Source: Latrodectus hesperus
Taxonomy: Eukaryota; Arthropoda; Arachnida; Araneae; Theridiidae
Reading direction: 5' to 3'
Assembly: GCA_037975125.1 (NCBI GenBank)
Contig: JAJQOW010000014.1
Coordinates: 19,547,484-19,611,483 of the forward strand
DNA: 64,000 nucleotides
How positions within the stretch are numbered: the stretch's first letter is position 1; every line of letters starts with the position of its first letter. Both the position numbers and the translations under genes were made by a program. This document shows positions 37,540 through 64,000 of this stretch, piece after piece. Below the pieces are notes generated by a model. The model was not told where the DNA came from. It worked only from the letters and a program-made list of their open reading frames with translations, and did not search any database.

Positions 37540-40080
37540 CACTTCACGCATTTCATGGATCAAATAATAAACAAATAATATTGATGAATTGATTGAATGG
37601 TGGCTGAAAGTTAAGGTGTATCACTTTACTAGCCAATTAATATAATAAAAAAAGAGGATATTTATTTAAAACGTAATTTAATTTTATTCAGTTGCACTAA
37701 ATTCAGTAGAAAATATAATGTTCTAAAAGTATCTCAATTTATGATCAATAGAAAATATCATAATCAAAATTGTACTTCACGAAAAAATATAGCAATAAAG
37801 AATAGAGGAGTAAATTGGCAACAAATCAAGAAAATATTGTTTATTTTCTTGAAGAATCCGCGAATTTTGAATGTTTAAAAAACTAAATGAATTTTCGTAA
37901 AAAAATATTTTAAGCATTGCATTCATATAGTCAGGAAAATCAAAATGAATTCTCAGATGTAAAGCAAATAAAGTAAAAATTATTTAGTAATATTTATATT
38001 TACTTATATAAATTTAGTATTTTATTTACATATTAAATTAGTTAAACAAATTAGATCATTTTACGCTGAGCAAATTAAATTACTTTTCGTTTATTTAGTT
38101 CGTTAGTTTTTTCAACTCATCTACTTTAATTGTTAATAAATACACTTATTTGAACGCATTTAAATTCTGTGTGCTCAGTTTTTTGTAAATATTTATGTAC
38201 TCAAATGCGACAAACTATATATTAAATAGGATAAAATATGTATTTTTGATTAAACAACTCTTCACTTTTATCTTGAAACATTTATAAATTCGGATTTACC
38301 ACAAATGTAGTAAATTTTTTGTTTCTAAATTGTGTATGTACATAATTTTAAATTGATCTTCAATACATATATATACAAATACACAGACGCACATAATTAT
38401 TAAAGCATAAAACATTGCACTGCATTAAGAAGTTGGGTATGTGAATAGAAATTTTCAGGGTTTTTGGAATATCTTAAATATTTTTAATTGAATTTGTTTT
38501 TGAAATCATGTTGTTCTGAAATTTAACAAATGGAAATTAAAATAAAAATCAATTGATTATTTTTTTTAAATTTCTGTCAAAGAATGTCGATGTAAATCAC
38601 TGGAAAATAGCATACGTTGAAATAACAATCAATAACAGGAAATAAACATTGTAAAAAATTTTTATTTAAAAACTTTCATTTCTAATTCTGTATAAATATC
38701 AGGTTGTTGGCTTATAGCTTTTTTTAAATTTTATTTTGAATATCTGAATAAATACTCTATGTATTTTTACCATATTTTTTATATATAAAATTAAATTTTA
38801 AGGTTGTAAAAATGTAAAAAAAATATCGTAATTACTTTAAAAAAATTAAGAAACTTGAGTATATATAAAAATTTAGTTTTTCAGTTTTTAAATATAAAGT
38901 AAGTTTAAAATTAATTCTAAATTATACCTCCATAAATTGTTTACTTGACATTGTATTTGTTTATTTTTACAAGTACCTAAACTTGCTCTATAATGATTCT
39001 TATTAATATCAAAGTAAATTTCTTTTTGTTAAGATTACTCAAAATTGTTTCAGTAATAATTTTGGTAACTTTATAAATAAATTCACTATATATTTCATGA
39101 TCAATTTGAAGATTTTTTTAAAATCTCAAAAAAATTTATTGTTTAAAAGGAATTTTCATACATAATACTGTGCTGAAAAATTGAATTAAAATCAAACTTT
39201 AATAAGTTGTTTTCTGTAGAAAGCACATTTGTGATTTAAAAAGGAATTTTGTAATTACATTCCATGAATATTACTGAAGGTGCATAATTTTAAACTCTAC
39301 ATGTAACTTCTAATTTTGCTTTACAAATTTCTGTAAATGTATATAAAAATTTTTTTATAATATATTATTCTTATATATAAATATTGACTTTATGTAATCC
39401 TTTTCAATGTATTTTTGCTGCATGACATTGGCAAGATATGATTCACTTTGTTGATGAGCTATACCTCATTTCTTTTTATAGCTTTATTTGATAGATCTTT
39501 GGTTTTATTTAACTTATGTGTATTTTATGTGAATATATAGAATACAAATGTAATGTAATACTTTGTAATCAATATAATGAACTCAATCAATATAATTTCA
39601 TTTATATTGATTGGATATAAATGAAATTAAGACCTTTATTGGATTACATTCCATATATTTATCAAAATTTGCTAATTTAAATGGTATTTTTATATTCTTG
39701 TTGTGTCTTAGATTTATACTATGCTGTAAAGTTAGATATATAATCCATTCCTTCAATAAAAAATTATTTGTATTTTGCTGTATATTTTAAAGCTATATTA
39801 TATTTTAGACATTTTTTGATGCTTTAAGTTGGCCTCACATGGTATCCTGCAATATTGGCATATTTTTTATGCCAATTATTCTTGATGGATTAAAATGATA
39901 TTCACTAGTTGCATCAATTTTTAATTAATTTTTAATAATATTTTTGTCTTTTGTATCAAGATTTAGAAATATTAGCATTAGATTTATATATTATTTTTAA
40001 TTGCTTTTATGTTAAATTATACCATTTGTGATACAATATAATTTTTTTTTGGCTTTTCTTTCCTTCAAATTCAGAATCAA
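37540..40080. promoter_or_regulatory. Divergent intergenic region between EXOSC1 and HELQ
   Basis: About 2.5 kb of AT-rich DNA separate two genes transcribed away from each other. Both promoters must lie here, or in unrecognised 5' exons. I see no GC-rich core, no clear TATA box and no repeat, apart from a small palindrome near 39596-39635 (TTTCATTTATAT / ATATAAATGAAA). Confidence 0.4.
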
Positions 40081-40131
40081 AGTATCTCTTAAAGGAAAAC
40101 TAAATATGAAATCAAAAGGATTGAAGATAAT

Positions 40132-64000
<23,869 letters not shown>

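Noticed and set aside
40101..40131. Upstream ATG before the HELQ start
   Set aside because: The frame from ATG at 40106 meets TGA after nine codons. The ATG at 40132 opens the long frame.

Overview
The window is AT-rich, intron-rich animal nuclear DNA. It carries (TA)n microsatellites, tRNA-derived SINEs, Tc1/mariner transposons, a Ty3/gypsy relic and fragments of non-LTR elements and a Helitron. Long introns, the transposon mix and the type of leucine-rich-repeat (LRR) gene suggest an arthropod, most likely a spider; the lineage is an inference, not a proof. There is no prokaryotic-type gene cluster and no CRISPR array. Nearly all short open frames are noise or transposon debris. Three genuine host genes are visible, each supported by splice-phase or domain evidence. 

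Left part (1-18190): a secreted LRR gene on the minus strand. Its signal-peptide exon lies at 17552-17758, followed by exons at 13590-13759, 7961-8121 and 5748-5865, with perfectly matched phases; it runs off the left edge. A decayed Ty3/gypsy element (1194-5069) lies in or beyond its next intron. Its introns hold a Tc1 element (14616-15919), three copies of a hAT-type MITE, a SINE, a Helitron helicase remnant and an ~825-bp LINE-derived element. 

Middle part (18190-36840): no intact gene seen. It contains a mariner-like element (22783-24217) beside a long TA tract that is split by a SINE, a Tc1 copy with a SINE nested inside it (26414-28121), a decayed duplicate of the LRR gene's first exon (28549-28756), a 5'-truncated non-LTR element with a SINE nested inside it (29880-30665) and more SINE remnants. 

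Right part (36840-64000): an intronless EXOSC1/CSL4 exosome-subunit gene on the minus strand (36848-37474) and, divergent from it, a DNA-repair helicase gene HELQ on the plus strand. HELQ spans about 24 kb with about 16 exons from 40132 past the right edge, and all SF2 helicase motifs are present. Its introns hold a second copy of the 825-bp LINE-derived element, a decayed Tc1, several copies of one SINE family and a 75-bp near-perfect hairpin. 

I do not see a convincing new biological system. The most interesting items are the duplicated promoter/first exon of the LRR gene, the LINE-derived non-autonomous family with exact target-site duplications, the MITE family with 8-bp duplications, and the nested insertions that allow relative dating.
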